A stretch of 64,000 nt of DNA from Sodiomyces alkalinus F11 (GCF_003711515.1 NW_021167093.1:756940-820939); one strand, 5' to 3'; counted from the stretch's first letter, positions 46,330 through 57,092 are shown. A program made the numbers and translations. The notes: a model not told the origin generated them from the sequence alone.

Positions 46330-48400
46330 CTAGAAGCTTTTTTATATCTTTATCGGTAAAACCTACTACTATCGTTTTAGGGACCCTTTCTAGCTCTTCG
46401 TATAGAGTAGAGATATAAAGGATAAAGAGGATAAGGGAGATCGGGGAGCCTTACGGTATACCCCCGCGGAGGTACCGCGGGGGGGCCGTTTCTTTATTAA
46501 GTAGTAGTTAGGCTATACGGTCCCGGAGGAAGCTACTAATTAGGGTATTAAGCCACCGGGGGTAGCCTTTCCTTTTAAGCACCTTAATAAGGCGGGAATA
46601 GGGGATAGTATCGAAAGCGCCTTTAATATCTAGTTAGAGTATCGAAGCGGTGCTACCGTAGGCCTAGCTCGCCTTTACGGCCTCCGTGGTTCTGTATACT
46701 ACTATCTCTATGCTTCGCCCTATCCGGTTACCTATCTATCCCTCCGGGAGGAGCCGATACTCCTCCGCTACGGTTATAATCCGGTCGGCTAGTATCCCCT
46801 TAAGGACTATACCTATTATACTAAGGAGTAATATCGGTCGCTAGCCTTTTACTATCCCGTAGTCGGGCGGCGGCCGGCCTTCCTTCTTAAGGATTACTAT
46901 AGTAGTATAGCGGCACCTTTTCGGGTAGTAGCTTATTTCGAGGTATACTATAAAGATAGCACTAAGTCTTTAATATAGGGGGGGTCTATATACTTTTAGG
47001 AGCCCTACTAGGAGTCTATTAGGGCCTAATACCGTCTAGGGTTCTATCTTTTTAAGGCGCCCCTATATATCTACTATAGTGATATTTTAGCGGATATCCT
47101 ACCCCGGGGGGAATTCCGCGCCTAAGGGCCTAAGGGCGGTAAGGAGGGGGGGGGGGGAAGAACTTCCGGTTTAGGACTTTAGCCTTCTCTATATATATAG
47201 TTACCGGGTAATCGCTATTATCTCGGTATAGTAGTAGTACTAATAGGGGGTCTAGTAGTACGCCCCTTTTAGTTTATACCTATTTCTATAGCCGCTAAAG
47301 AAGGCTATTATCCTTCCCGGTTAAGTAGAGTAGGTACTATTAGTATATCCGCTTTACTACCGCTATAGCCTTATCTTAGCGCCTCTCCGCTTCCTAGAAC
47401 TCGTCCTATCGGTTCCGGGACTTCCTGGATATATATCTACGGTAAAGGCGCCTTACTTCCTAAGTAAGGGTGGTTAGCTCCGCGTTCTACTTAGGGGTGG
47501 ATAGGTATTTAGGGGTGCCCCTACGGCGGCGCGGCGCGGCCTTATCGGCTATAGTTATAAGGTCTACTATTAAATTATCTAATACTAAGTTAATATCTTC
47601 TAGTAATATAAAGGGGCTAGTCTACTATAGCCGCGTAATAACGAGCTAGGGGACCTATAAGGGGTTAAAGTCTTTCTAGACTTAGCGGGGCCTAGCTAAG
47701 TCCCGTGGTAGTATCGTCGCGGTAGTCGGCGATGTATCCGTCTCTATAAGGATTCGGGCCGTCTATAAGTAGTGGTTAGACCCGATAACGGTCTTATCCG
47801 GGCCGCTAAAGTCGTAACGGAGCCCTTATATTACCTATATAAGGTTAATAGTATCAGTACGCCGGCCCGGGCGGTACTATATAGTTATTCCGGGGGGGGG
47901 TTATTAAGTTAAGGTTTAACTAGGTTATAAGGGTAAGCTGAGTATCGGCTCGGGGGTAATACCGTAGTGGCTATAACTATAAGGGGTAGTATAGGTTAAA
48001 GTCCCCTATAAGGATATATTAGCCCTATAGCAGTGCCGTGTTAAATATATCTTATAGGGGCATATTCTAGGGGATCCTAGCTAACTAGTAGTTCTCTAAG
48101 TAGATCGACTAGATTATAAGGGTATTATCTCCGGTCCTAAATATAACCATATAGGTATCGCGGTAGGCCCGCTATATCTACGTATATAGCGGGTATCTCT
48201 TATAAATATATAGGAGGGTATAGCCTCCTCCTTAGATTAGCCGGTATACCCCTTAGGAGGGGTATATAGGGCTTTTCGTAAAACGGTTAAGGCTGGATTC
48301 CTGAATTATTATCACGTTATACTCGGCGCGGTACCGGAGCGGTAGCTCCCGCCGCGCCTAACTCCTCCCTATATTCTATAAAATGATATAGATTTCTATT
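46330..48400 (-). pseudogene. LINE-B ORF2 in B3 (endonuclease and reverse transcriptase), broken and truncated
   Basis: Begins after the poly-G tract with an endonuclease N-terminus near 48290-48370 (NIGRS followed by an IIIQE block). The endonuclease continues to about 47850, then the linker and the RT fingers/palm to the left end (a KAGRRP block near 46865-46885). The frame is broken by TAG/TAA at Gln/Trp positions and lacks the RT thumb and C-terminal finger domain. Confidence 0.78.
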
Positions 48401-48424
48401 AATTAAAGGGGGGGGGGGGTTAAG

Positions 48425-49900
48425 ATAATATACCCGGTCTAACCGGGGTCTAGCTCTAGGGTTCCTACTACGGTGCCTTATCGGCCCCGCGGGGGACTAT
48501 ATTGGCGCTTATCGGGCCTAGTATCGGGGAGCCCTCTTATCCCCTAGTCCTTTTCGGGGGCTAACCCCTACCTTTACGGAGGGGGTAGTCCTAGTCCTAG
48601 GCGATAATAATCGGGGGGAAGATTTACGGCTACCGCGGGTATACCGCTTTGGTCTAGCGGGTAATATTAAAGTCCCTAGCTTAGTACTTACACGCTTTAC
48701 GGGTCTTCTCGGCCTCTTTCTTTAGTAATCGGTATAAATTATCGAAGGTATTATAGTCTCCGGTATAGGCGGCGTAGCGGCGGGGGCGCCCCGGCGCTAT
48801 AGCTTTATAGTATCCTAGGCCTTAAGGGTACGCCGATTCGGGCTTAGCGTAATAGCGGTATACTCTCTCTGCTATAGGGTAGCCGTTCGCCTAGTAGCCG
48901 AAGTATAGGTATTTATAGCACCTCAGGGGATTAAGGTCGGGGTCGTATAGTTGATAGATATAGCTACCCCCCTTAAAGAGGAGGGTATTCCGGATAAGGC
49001 TTACTACCCTTTCCGGTAAAGCCGATTCGATAAGGAGGAGCGTTACCATACTAGTACCGCGGCGGGGTACCCGCTATTATACTCGGATAATTTTTACCTT
49101 AGGGTTTATATCTTATAGGAATACTAGTAAGTCTTTTTCGGATAAGGCGTTAAGGACCTCCTAAGGGATAGCCTTAGCTAGCGTAGGGTAGGTATATACG
49201 GCTAGGGTAGCTCCTTTACCGAAGGCCTTTTTAATCTATTATTCCTTATAGGTGGCCTACTACTATACCTTTTCGGTAAAAGTAAGGCAGATATCCCCGT
49301 TTAATAGCTTCCGTACCGTTATAGTATTATATTAGGTAGTTATAGCGTTTATAGCTTAGATAATCTCCTTTAGGGTCCTATCTTTAAGGGGCTAATCTTC
49401 GGGGAGAGTTCTTTAGCGGATAACTAGTTCCCGGTAATACCTAGCGGGGATTATCTTAGGGGGGGCGGGGTCCCGCGGCGGTACCGCCACGGGAGCCCGG
49501 GCTATAATATTAGCCTAGGTCTTTTTTATACCTCTTATTCCTTTTCGGAGTTCCTCTTAGATAATATAGCGGACGGATATATATAGGTATACTAATAGTA
49601 GCGCGCCGGCGTTATTATAGATACTATGTATTATAATTAGTTCCTTTACTAGCTCTATAACCTATGTAATTATATTCCGGTTAACTAGTAGGGCCTGAAT
49701 TTCTATCTTAATCTTAGCTACTCTCGGTTCCGGGGGGCGTAGTAGTCCCCTTTCGGTCTTATATCGGTTCCGCGCTATATCCTACCTCGGGGTAGGGGGG
49801 GGGAGCGCTTATATTACGAAAAATGGGTCCGTTACGGATTCTGTATAGTCGAGGTCGGGACCACGCTATCCCACGACTCTTCCGGCTATACCGTAACGCC
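48425..49900 (-). pseudogene. LINE-B ORF1 in B3 (gag-like), broken
   Basis: The most readable LINE-B ORF1. Its C-terminal half has CCHC-type spacing near 48870-48930 (CYKYLYFGYQANGY, consistent with an ancestral Cys-Cys-His-Cys knuckle after Cys/His to Tyr changes) and a second cluster just after it (about 48835-48870). No start ATG is evident and the limits are approximate. Stops are RIP-type. Confidence 0.72.
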
Positions 49901-50024
49901 GGTATTATAGTGCCGCTATAATAGTATCCCGGGAGGGAGGCGGTAGTTATAATCTCTGTCTCGGTAGTTTTATCGATTTTACTCTTATTACGCGCCCGTG
50001 ATTAATAGGCATGTCGAAATCGGT

Positions 50025-51935
50025 GCATAAGAGTATTATTTCCGGCCCTAAATATAACCGCCTAGGCGTTATAGTGGGCCTACTATATCTACCTATATAG
50101 CGGGTGTGTTTTATATATATATAAAGGAGGTCGCGGCCCCCTGCTTAGATTAATCGGTATACCCCTTAGGAGGGGTAGACTAGGCTTTTAGTAAAAGTGT
50201 TGAGGCCGGGTTCCTAGATTATTATTATATTATACTCGGCGCGGTACTAGAGCGGGAGCTCCCTCCGCGCTTAACTCCTCCCTATATTCTATAAAGGGAT
50301 ATAGATACTTATTACTTAAAGGGTTAAGGGAGTTAAGTTAAGGCACCTAGTATAATCTAGGCCTAGCCCTGGGGCTCTTATACGGTACCTTATTAGTCCC
50401 GCGGGTGATTATATATAAGATTATTAGGCCCGGCGTTAACAAGCCCTCTTAGCCCTTAGTCCTTTTCTGGGGTCGTCCTATACCTTTTTTGGAGGGGTGG
50501 GTCTTAGCTTAGCAGTTACGAGAAGCTACTCTAGGGCAGGCTTTATAAGTAGTAGGGTTATACTATTTTAGTTTAGCAGGTAAGGTCAAAATCTCTTACT
50601 CGTATTTATATACCTCCTAGGCCTTCTCGGCCTCCTTTTTTAGTAGCCGGTATAAGTTATTAAACGTATTATAATTTCCGGTATATATAATATAATAGCG
50701 GGGTTGCCCCGGTACCGCTATAGCGTTTTAGCTTAAGCCTTAAGGGTATACTAACTAGGGCCTAGTATACTAATAGTATACCTGCTTTACTATAAGGTAC
50801 CCACTCGCCTTATAGCCGAAGTAAAGGTATTTAGAGCTTTTAAGTAGGCTACGGTCGGGGTTATAGGGTTTATAAATATAACTACCCCCTTCGAAGAGGA
50901 GGGTATTCCGTATTAGGCTTACTACCCCCTCCAGGGAGGTTAATTCTACTAGTAGTACTATAACTCTGCCGGTACTATAGCGGGGTAGTTATATTCTCGC
51001 TTAGAGAATTTTAGCCTTAGAGTTAGTATACCGGAGGGACGTAAGTAAGTCTTCTTCGGATAAGGTATTTAGGGTCTTATAAGAGATAGTCTTAGCTAGT
51101 ACCGGATAGGTCTTAGTAGCGAGTATAGGCCCTTTCCAAGGCCTTCTTAATGTATTATTCCGCGTACGTAGCCCATTATTTTACCCTTTTAGTAAAGGTA
51201 AGGTAGATATCTCTGCTAGGTAGCTTTTATACTATTACGGCGTTATATTATATAGTTATAGCGTTTACTACTTATATTATCTTCTTAAGAGTTCTAGATT
51301 TTAGGGGCTAGCCTTCAGTGAAGTCTCCGTATAGGATAATTAGTTTCTAGTAGTATTTAGCGGGGATTACTTTAAAGGGGGCCGGGTCCCGTGGTTATAC
51401 TACCACGGGATCCCTAGCTATAATAGCGGCCTAAGTCTCCTTGGCTTTACGAGTTCCTTTATAGAGCTCCTCTTAAATAACGTGGCGGATAGTTATATAT
51501 CGGCTTATTAACGGTATTATAGTAGCAGTACCGCGATTATACTATAATATAATTAGTTTCTCTATTAGCTTAATAACCTAGTTAATTAGATTCCTATTAG
51601 CTAGTAGCTCCTAAATTACTACCTTTACTTTAGCTAGCCTCGGGTTTAGAGACCGTAGTAATCCCCTTTTAGTCCTATATCGGTTCCACGCAGCGTCCTG
51701 CCCTAAAGAGAGGGGGGGGGAAGGGGGGATAGAGCGTTTATTCTATAAGAAATAGATCCGCCGAAAATTTTATAAGGCTAAAGTGGGGATAATACTATCT
51801 ATTAAGTCCTCCGGTTATACTATAGCGTCGGCGTTACGGTCCCTTTACGATAGTATCCCGAGAGGGAGGTAGTAGTTATAATCGCTATCTTAGTGGTTTT
51901 ATCTTACTTCTGTTATACGCCAGTGGTTAATAGGC
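50025..51935 (-). mobile_element. LINE-B copy B4 (5' end, ORF1, start of ORF2), 3'-truncated
   Basis: Repeats the first 1.9 kb of LINE-B in the same orientation as B3: 5' UTR about 51850-51935, an ORF1 relic about 50340-51750 and the endonuclease N-terminus about 50030-50300. It ends where B3 begins, so two LINE-B 5' ends lie in tandem. No duplication flanking B3 is visible, so whether B3 inserted into B4 or the two were joined by recombination is open. Confidence 0.82.
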
Positions 51936-51957
51936 GTTAAGCATATGTTTTTTTTTG

Positions 51958-52012
51958 CCTATAAATAGATAGACTATTAGATAGGATAGCGTAGTAAGAT
52001 AAATAATAATAA
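51958..52012 (+). mobile_element. LINE-B 3'-tail scrap B5
   Basis: A short match to the B1 3' end (agatagattagttaggatag at 24991 versus gactattagataggatagc here), followed by a short imperfect (TAA)n run. It is oriented plus, so a LINE-B 3' end points at the gene island from the left. Confidence 0.65.
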
Positions 52013-52061
52013 TATTATCATTATTTAAATACTAGAACTAGACTTACTATATTTGTCTAAT

Positions 52062-52919
52062 TTAATAAAACTGGTTAAGGAACCCGGATTCTAGAATATC
52101 TAAGAAAGAACACGCCCAGGCTAGTGTACCCTCGGGCACGAGGTCCCGGACCTCGGGAATATTCAATCCAACTCGCTGTAATGTCTGGATTAGGTTCGAA
52201 TTATTGTGCGTTGAAAGTATAACACCCTTCCCAAGCAAAAGGCACTCGATGTCTGTCACCGAGTCTCCGAAATAGACTAGTCGTTTTATATCAATTCCGT
52301 TATAGGCGACAAGTTCTGACAATGCGCAAGCCTTGTCCATGCAGCTGGCCAACGTACCATGCCTTTTGTCTGCGCTGAAAATAGCCGGGCCAGTGATCGT
52401 GCCATCTGCGTTGATCTCGTTGGCCACGATAGTATCGATTGAATACCCAGAGAGAACCCCGCGTATAAAAGACCGCGACCAATTAACGGATAGCACGGAA
52501 GTACGCCATGCTTTCTCCTCGGCTAGTCGGATGAGCTCGTCAAATCCGTCCCTAATCGTGACTCGATGACATCTGAGAGCGTCTTGCCCAGCAGCGAAGA
52601 GCATCTCCTCCGTGACGCCCTGATACAACCCGGAAGACTCAACGAGGCGGATAGACCGCAGCTCCACGCTTCGTAGACTTCGGAGAAACTGCAGCTCATC
52701 GTCCAGGCACTGCCTATCATTTGCCGCTGGCAGGTAACACGACACGTGTTGAGCATACTCCCTCTGGTATGCATCCACGATTTCTGGCCATGTAGGTGAT
52801 GCCTGAGCGGCACGGCATTGCTGAGCAGCCACACCAACTTCAGCCAGGTTGGCAATAGTATCATGCACAGTAATTGTCCCATCGAAATCCAAAACAAGAC
52901 TACAGGTCGGCTGCAGCAT
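52062..52919 (-). CDS. HAD-superfamily phosphatase, intact
   Basis: 285 codons, no intron needed. This is the only gene-like frame with normal CA/TG content. It has the haloacid dehalogenase catalytic set: motif I DFDGT at residues 11-15 (D11 nucleophile, D13 acid/base), motif II Ser144 in VLSVNWS, motif III Lys185 (SADKRHG) or Lys195, and motif IV GDSVTD at 218-223. The helical cap between motifs I and II (about 20-135) and the full C-terminus match small HAD phosphatases of the phosphoserine phosphatase/MtnX-like branch found in ascomycetes. The substrate cannot be named from sequence. No signal peptide or membrane segment is seen, so it is probably cytosolic. The start is secure: an in-frame TAG lies 6 nt upstream and position -3 is A. 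No host neighbour gene is present; it sits alone between transposons. Confidence 0.9.
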   Translation of the reverse strand: MLQPTCSLVLDFDGTITVHDTIANLAEVGVAAQQCRAAQASPTWPEIVDAYQREYAQHVSCYLPAANDRQCLDDELQFLRSLRSVELRSIRLVESSGLYQGVTEEMLFAAGQDALRCHRVTIRDGFDELIRLAEEKAWRTSVLSVNWSRSFIRGVLSGYSIDTIVANEINADGTITGPAIFSADKRHGTLASCMDKACALSELVAYNGIDIKRLVYFGDSVTDIECLLLGKGVILSTHNNSNLIQTLQRVGLNIPEVRDLVPEGTLAWACSFLDILESGFLNQFY

Positions 52920-52928
52920 TGTCTAGTG

Positions 52929-52956
52929 TCGTAAGTGAGGATGATCGTAAGTGAGG
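52929..52956. repeat. Paired 12-bp direct repeat in the leader of the HAD gene
   Basis: The word tcgtaagtgagg occurs at 52929-52940 and 52945-52956 (16-bp period), starting 10 bp upstream of the start codon on the gene's side. It could be a protein site, a leader RNA element or a chance duplication. Confidence 0.7.
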
Positions 52957-53028
52957 CTAAGATGTAGATGACGTTGAATCCATCGAAGACGTCAAATAGC
53001 ACAATATAGTTCCTTATACTTAGAGGCT

Positions 53029-53066
53029 AGTTATTCCGACTATACTATTTGGATATTCCGACTATA
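53029..53066. promoter_or_regulatory. Upstream region of the HAD gene with paired tattccgactata
   Basis: The words at about 53032-53044 and 53054-53066 are identical direct repeats roughly 110-150 bp upstream of the start codon. A TATA-rich stretch (actatatatatatta, about 53105-53119) lies further out. This is a plausible promoter area; no known factor site is recognised. Confidence 0.35.
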
Positions 53067-53180
53067 GTTCTGACATAGACCTATAAATTTCCCTTTTCGA
53101 AATACTATATATATATTATATTCTACGTACAATTATTATATTAATCACTTTAATAGCTTTTTAACTCTTTTAACGTTTCT

Positions 53181-53279
53181 AATGTTTTTAATGTTTTTAA
53201 TGTTTTTAATGTTTTTAATGTTTTTAATGTTTTTAATGTTTTTAATGTTTTTAATGTTTTTAATGTTTTTAATGTTTTT
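53181..53279. repeat. Minisatellite, eleven perfect 9-bp units (AATGTTTTT)
   Basis: Eleven head-to-tail identical units, preceded by one degenerate unit. The open frame it creates (Met-Phe-Leu repeats) is an artefact of the 9-bp period. The array is unmutated although it contains TG, so it is recent or too short for RIP. Confidence 0.95.
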
Positions 53280-53281
53280 AA

Positions 53282-53283
53282 GG

Positions 53284-53327
<44 letters not shown>

Positions 53328-54190
53328 TCCGCTATTCTATCTAATCTATAGGAGCCTAATTTAGACTATACGGTCCTTCTCGGGTAGCTATAAAGGGGAG
53401 AAACCGGGATCCCGGGAATAAACTTTATACTTATTCTTAATTAGAGTAATACTACTAAAGGGCTAATATAGCCCCGGTTTATCCTTCCTATATATATAGA
53501 TTATACCCTTAGCCTAATAGTTAATAGGAAGGGTGGTAGGCTATAGTTCGGGTTAGCCTAGGCCGGTTATTAGTAAGGAGGCGGGGGCTAAAAGAGTACT
53601 GTAGTGTCTCCGACGTGTAACGGCCACGGCACGCTATCTCCGGCCTCTTTATATCCCCGGGGACTATACCTATTATTTCTTTTATTTAAATTAATAAAGA
53701 GAAAAGGTAGGGTAGGCGTTCCTGCCTCCCTTAAAGGGGGGGGGGGGCTTACTATATCCGGTAATAGGTAAGGAGGGTAAGGCTTCGCCTATATCTGTAA
53801 AGAATAGTAGATAATTAATAAAGGGTAAGGTCCTCCTCCTTTTCCTTTTTTCTTTACTATAACGCTATAAAGCTTATTATAGGTATTCTTTATTATATTC
53901 CCGCCTATAGTCTTATAGGCTTACTATCGCGGCATTATACTAATTAGTAGTAATATTCAGTTCTTTATTCTTAATTTATAATTTTTCTATTTAATTCTAG
54001 TATATAGTTTATAGTTTATAGGTAGCGTTATAGTAACACAGGGTTAACTAGGTAATATAATAGTAATAGTAATAATAATTTTAATATTAACCGTAAATAT
54101 TATCTTAATATAAGTATCTTTATATCGTGGTAACACTATAGTAGTAGGGTACTAATAGCCGTGGATACTAATACGCCCTACGGCGTACTA
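53282..54190 (-). mobile_element. LINE-B 3'-end fragment B6
   Basis: About 0.9 kb matching B1 from roughly 24160 to 25044 in reverse orientation, including the terminal (TAA)n. There are only 3' non-coding bases. It contains a run of 12 G near 53738-53749. It fades into tandem repeats near 54190, so its 5' limit is uncertain. Confidence 0.75.
53285..53326. repeat. (TTA)14 microsatellite, tail of inverted LINE-B fragment B6
   Basis: 42 bp of perfect TTA. In the reverse sense it is the (TAA)n that ends LINE-B, adjoining ctccgctattctatctaatc, the inverse of the B1 3' terminus. Confidence 0.88.
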
Positions 54191-54192
54191 TA

Positions 54193-54345
54193 GGAACCGC
54201 CCCTTACGGGGGTATACCGTGAGAACTATATTCTACGGGGGTATACCGTAAAAACCGCGTTCTACGGAGGTATACCGCGAATACTAGCTAGGTATTACGG
54301 GGGTATACCGTAAGAACCGTATTCTACGGGGGTATACCGTAAAAC
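54193..54345. repeat. Tandem repeat, about five units of 28-33 bp with inner palindrome
   Basis: Each unit has the core tacgggggtataccgta, which is nearly self-complementary (ACGG and CCGT arms around GGTATA). Spacers such as gaaccg-tattc vary slightly. No coding frame. Confidence 0.85.
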
Positions 54346-54524
54346 CGGTATACCACGGAAATACTTAGTAGGAACAAGGTATTACCAGGCTATAGTTAGG
54401 AAGCCGGAGTATCCCCAGGGTTTCCCCGTATATATATTAATTCGGGGCTTCGCCCCTTAATTAGACTAAGATATCTTTATTATACCTCTTTTACTATAGT
54501 AAAGGTTACCCCTTAAATCCTGGG

Positions 54525-54660
54525 TTCTCTAGGTCCGATAATACTAGCTAGCCAGAGTTATGCCCGGATAGGGCATATTAAATACTAGATCCTTCTAGGT
54601 CTTATAGTACTGGCTAGCCAGGGCATTTACCTGGACAGGGCTTATTAAATAGTAGTAACT
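54525..54660. repeat. Imperfect tandem duplication, unit about 66 bp
   Basis: Two diverged units share ctagctagccag/ctggctagccag, a GGGCAT- or GGGCTT-type core and tattaaatag/tattaaatac. Confidence 0.7.
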
Positions 54661-54689
54661 AAGCTTTTAGGTAAGGTTTATACACCGCC

Positions 54690-54890
54690 GCCCGGCGCGG
54701 ACTATATATACTAAGACTAAATAGGCACGTAGTATACTAGCGGTCGCCGTCGCGGACTACGTATACTAAGACTAAACAGGTACGTAGTTTACTAGGGCGT
54801 ACCACGGGGTACCCTAGCAAACGCTAGTATACTAGGCGTAGCCGCACTTAAAGGCGCGAACTTCGTGTGCTAAGACTAAATAGACATAAG
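54690..54890. repeat. Imperfect tandem repeat, about 55-bp units
   Basis: Three or so units built on gcggactayrtatactaag, each followed by actaaayaggyacgtagt. The first two are adjacent, the third is shifted by a 45-bp spacer. Confidence 0.75.
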
Positions 54891-54959
54891 GCGCGCTAGG
54901 CAAAAACGCCTCCCCTTTAATAGGTTTAGGCGTGGAATAATAAAGGGAACCACCGTTAA

Positions 54960-55340
54960 GTGCAGGAATAGCGCCTATACTAACCTATACTAGCAGTGGA
55001 ACCCGAGCTTCGACACCGCGGTAATCTTCCTAACGATTATTAGTCGGCGTAGGCGACTATACTAAGCTACACCAACGCTAACCGTTTTTAATAATCGCTA
55101 AAAGGCGTAGGATAGCGCCTATACTATCCTGTATACTAGCGTCCTCCGTGGAACCAGAGTCCCGATAAAACCACGGGGCATACTAACCTTCGGATAACCG
55201 TCCTCCCCTTTACTATAGCACCGAGCCACTTNNNNNNNNNNCTTTTCTCCGCGGAGTATACTAAGGAATCCACGGTTATTAGTTAAGCGTAGGAATAGCG
55301 CCTATACTAACCTGCACTAGTATTTACCGTGGATCGATCC
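54960..55340. repeat. Imperfect long tandem repeat, three units of about 145-180 bp
   Basis: The marker aggaatagcgcctatactaa (or aggatagcgcctatactatc) starts at 54964, 55109 and 55291. Each is followed by an actagc/actagt word and a Gly/Glu-like cgtggaa or cgtggat. A 10-N gap interrupts the last unit. Confidence 0.75.
55232..55241. other. Assembly gap (10 N)
   Basis: Ten N inside the tandem-repeat block, a likely place for mis-assembly of repeat number. Confidence 1.
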
Positions 55341-55341
55341 C

Positions 55342-57092
55342 GAGCTCTAATACCTTCCGATAATTTCCCCCTCCTTTACCGTGGCACTAAGCTACTCGAT
55401 AACTCCCCCCCCCTTTTTTTTTCCCCCTTTTTCCCGCGGAGTACAAGGGGAGCTAACCTCCCCTTACCGTAATCTTCCCTTTACCCGTATCTCGCGGAGA
55501 ATATTTTCCTCCTAGCACAGGCTCGCTAACTAAAACAGCTAAATGTGCCGAGAATATCCGAGGCTAGTAGCGTAATAACCCTAAAAGGAAAAGCATAGAA
55601 CTAGTATCCGTGCGAGAGGCTATATATCCTAAGGCTTAGGGGTATACCCTAGCCTCCGCCGTAAGAGAAATAGCTTAATCGTGAGCTATAGATTTTATTA
55701 TTAAACTACCTAAGGCCCTTTTAGCTAATTCTCCCTAATAAAGGGAGGGCTTCCCCTTATTCTACTAGCCTTTAGCGGATTTACCCGAGGTCCCTCGGGT
55801 TATTCTCCTTATTAAAGGGAGGGCTTCCCTTAGCCGCCGCCGATAAGTTCACTAAGGCCCCCCGGCCTATCCATAGACTATAATACGTATACCGCCATGT
55901 TTATCGTTTCCGACTAGGACCCTAAGCTCCCCCCTAAGCTCCTCGCGGACTTCGGGATAACGCCGTAGAAGACTATAATATCCCCCGATAACTAAACGGC
56001 AGAGATCTCTACTCGCTTTAATACCGGCTAAGGATCCGAATACGGACCCGTTTCCTAGGCGAATATCGTGGTTTACTATTAATTCCTTATATCCGCCCGT
56101 AGTATACCACTACGTTATCGCTCTATATTATAGTTTACCGTCTCTCCCTAATATATCTCCGTTATTTTATAACGTATACTCCTTTCCTCTTATTTCCCTT
56201 CTCTCCTTTTCTATTCTATTACCCTCGCTATTCGCTCCCTATTACTACCTAGCGGTTTATTTTACCCTTTTCCGTTCCTTTCCCTTTTTTCTTTCCTATT
56301 CTATTCTATTCCCTTTAGCCCTCGCTAATCGCTTCCTATTACTACCTAGCGGTTCGCTTCTTTCCTTTCCCTTCTTTCCTTTCTATTATATATACTATCG
56401 CCGCTTAAGGATGCCCGCGGGATATAGGGCTTATATCGCCCGGGGTAGATACTTAGGGACGTTATTTCGTAGACTATCTATAGTTCCACGATAGTCCGCT
56501 ATTAGAATATTAGTTTATAGACTATCCGTAGTTTTAGAGTAGTCTACTATTAGAACCGTTAAATATATAGACTATTAGCAGGATACAGACGGGCACTATA
56601 CCGTCGCGTAATTATAGGAGAGCCGTATAAGAGGCGTTAAATAACCTTCGTGAAGCGTTAAAGAAGTAAATGCCTAGATAACCGCGAATAGTAGTGGATA
56701 TACGTTAAAGAAGATAGAGGCGTTAAAGGCCGCTATTCTAGGCGACGCCTAGATAACCCCGAATAGCGGTGGACATCTAAAGAATAGTAGTAAATATCCA
56801 AAGAATACCACGGTAACCCGTAAAGCGGTTAGGAGGTATAAAACAAGCCGCGTTACCCGGAGTATAAAGAAGGAAGGACTAGAAATACTATACTCGTAAC
56901 CGAAACTATCTAATCTCTCCGCCGTAGTTACCACGGCGCTCCACGTAAACGCTTAATAGTAAACTCCCTCGTAGCGCTAAATCGGTTTACTCGTAATTGC
57001 CCGTATTATAGTAAGTTCCCGTAGTTACTATATTACCACGATCTCCCGTAGTTTCCGCGTCACGATAAACCCTCTTATAGTTCTCTCGTAGT
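55342..57092. other. Unassigned low-information region
   Basis: No domain recognised. It is RIP-like in base use. It contains a run of C then T at 55408-55432, a roughly 95-bp duplication in pyrimidine-rich sequence (the word ctattactacctagcggtt near 56240 and 56337), a roughly 47-bp duplication near 56471 and 56518 (agactatc, then cgtagtt or ctatagtt), and a roughly 72-bp duplication near 56677 and 56749 (gcctagataacc). It is probably the 5' non-coding part of the element or gene interrupted by the Copia insertion. Confidence 0.4.

Larger units (their letters stand above)
46330..50010 (-). mobile_element. LINE-B copy B3 (5' end through RT), 3'-truncated
   Basis: Collinear with B1 in reverse complement and, unlike B1, uninterrupted where A1 and A2 sit, so it proves those two insertions. 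It runs from the LINE-B 5' end (50010, shared with B4 at 51935) through ORF1, the G run at 48408-48419 and the endonuclease into RT. It stops near 46330 just past the RT palm, at the junction with the truncated Copia. Confidence 0.87.

Noticed and set aside
52062..52919. HAD gene as cargo of a large DNA transposon (Starship-like)
   Set aside because: No tyrosine recombinase captain gene, no terminal repeats or target duplication seen in the window; only LINE tails flank it.
52062..52919. Naming the HAD gene serB, MtnX or a specific fungal orthologue
   Set aside because: Motifs establish the superfamily only; substrate-determining residues cannot be assigned by eye.
52523..53002. 159-codon and shorter frames overlapping the HAD gene on both strands
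   Set aside because: Out-of-phase shadows of the HAD frame; they lack domains, and the HAD motifs are in the other frame.
53182..53364. Open frame of Met-Phe-Leu and Ile repeats
   Set aside because: It is produced by the 9-bp minisatellite followed by (TTA)n; no gene signal.
54193..55340. Possible CRISPR-like array
   Set aside because: Repeats are imperfect with variable, related spacers in a eukaryotic transposon setting; no cas genes.
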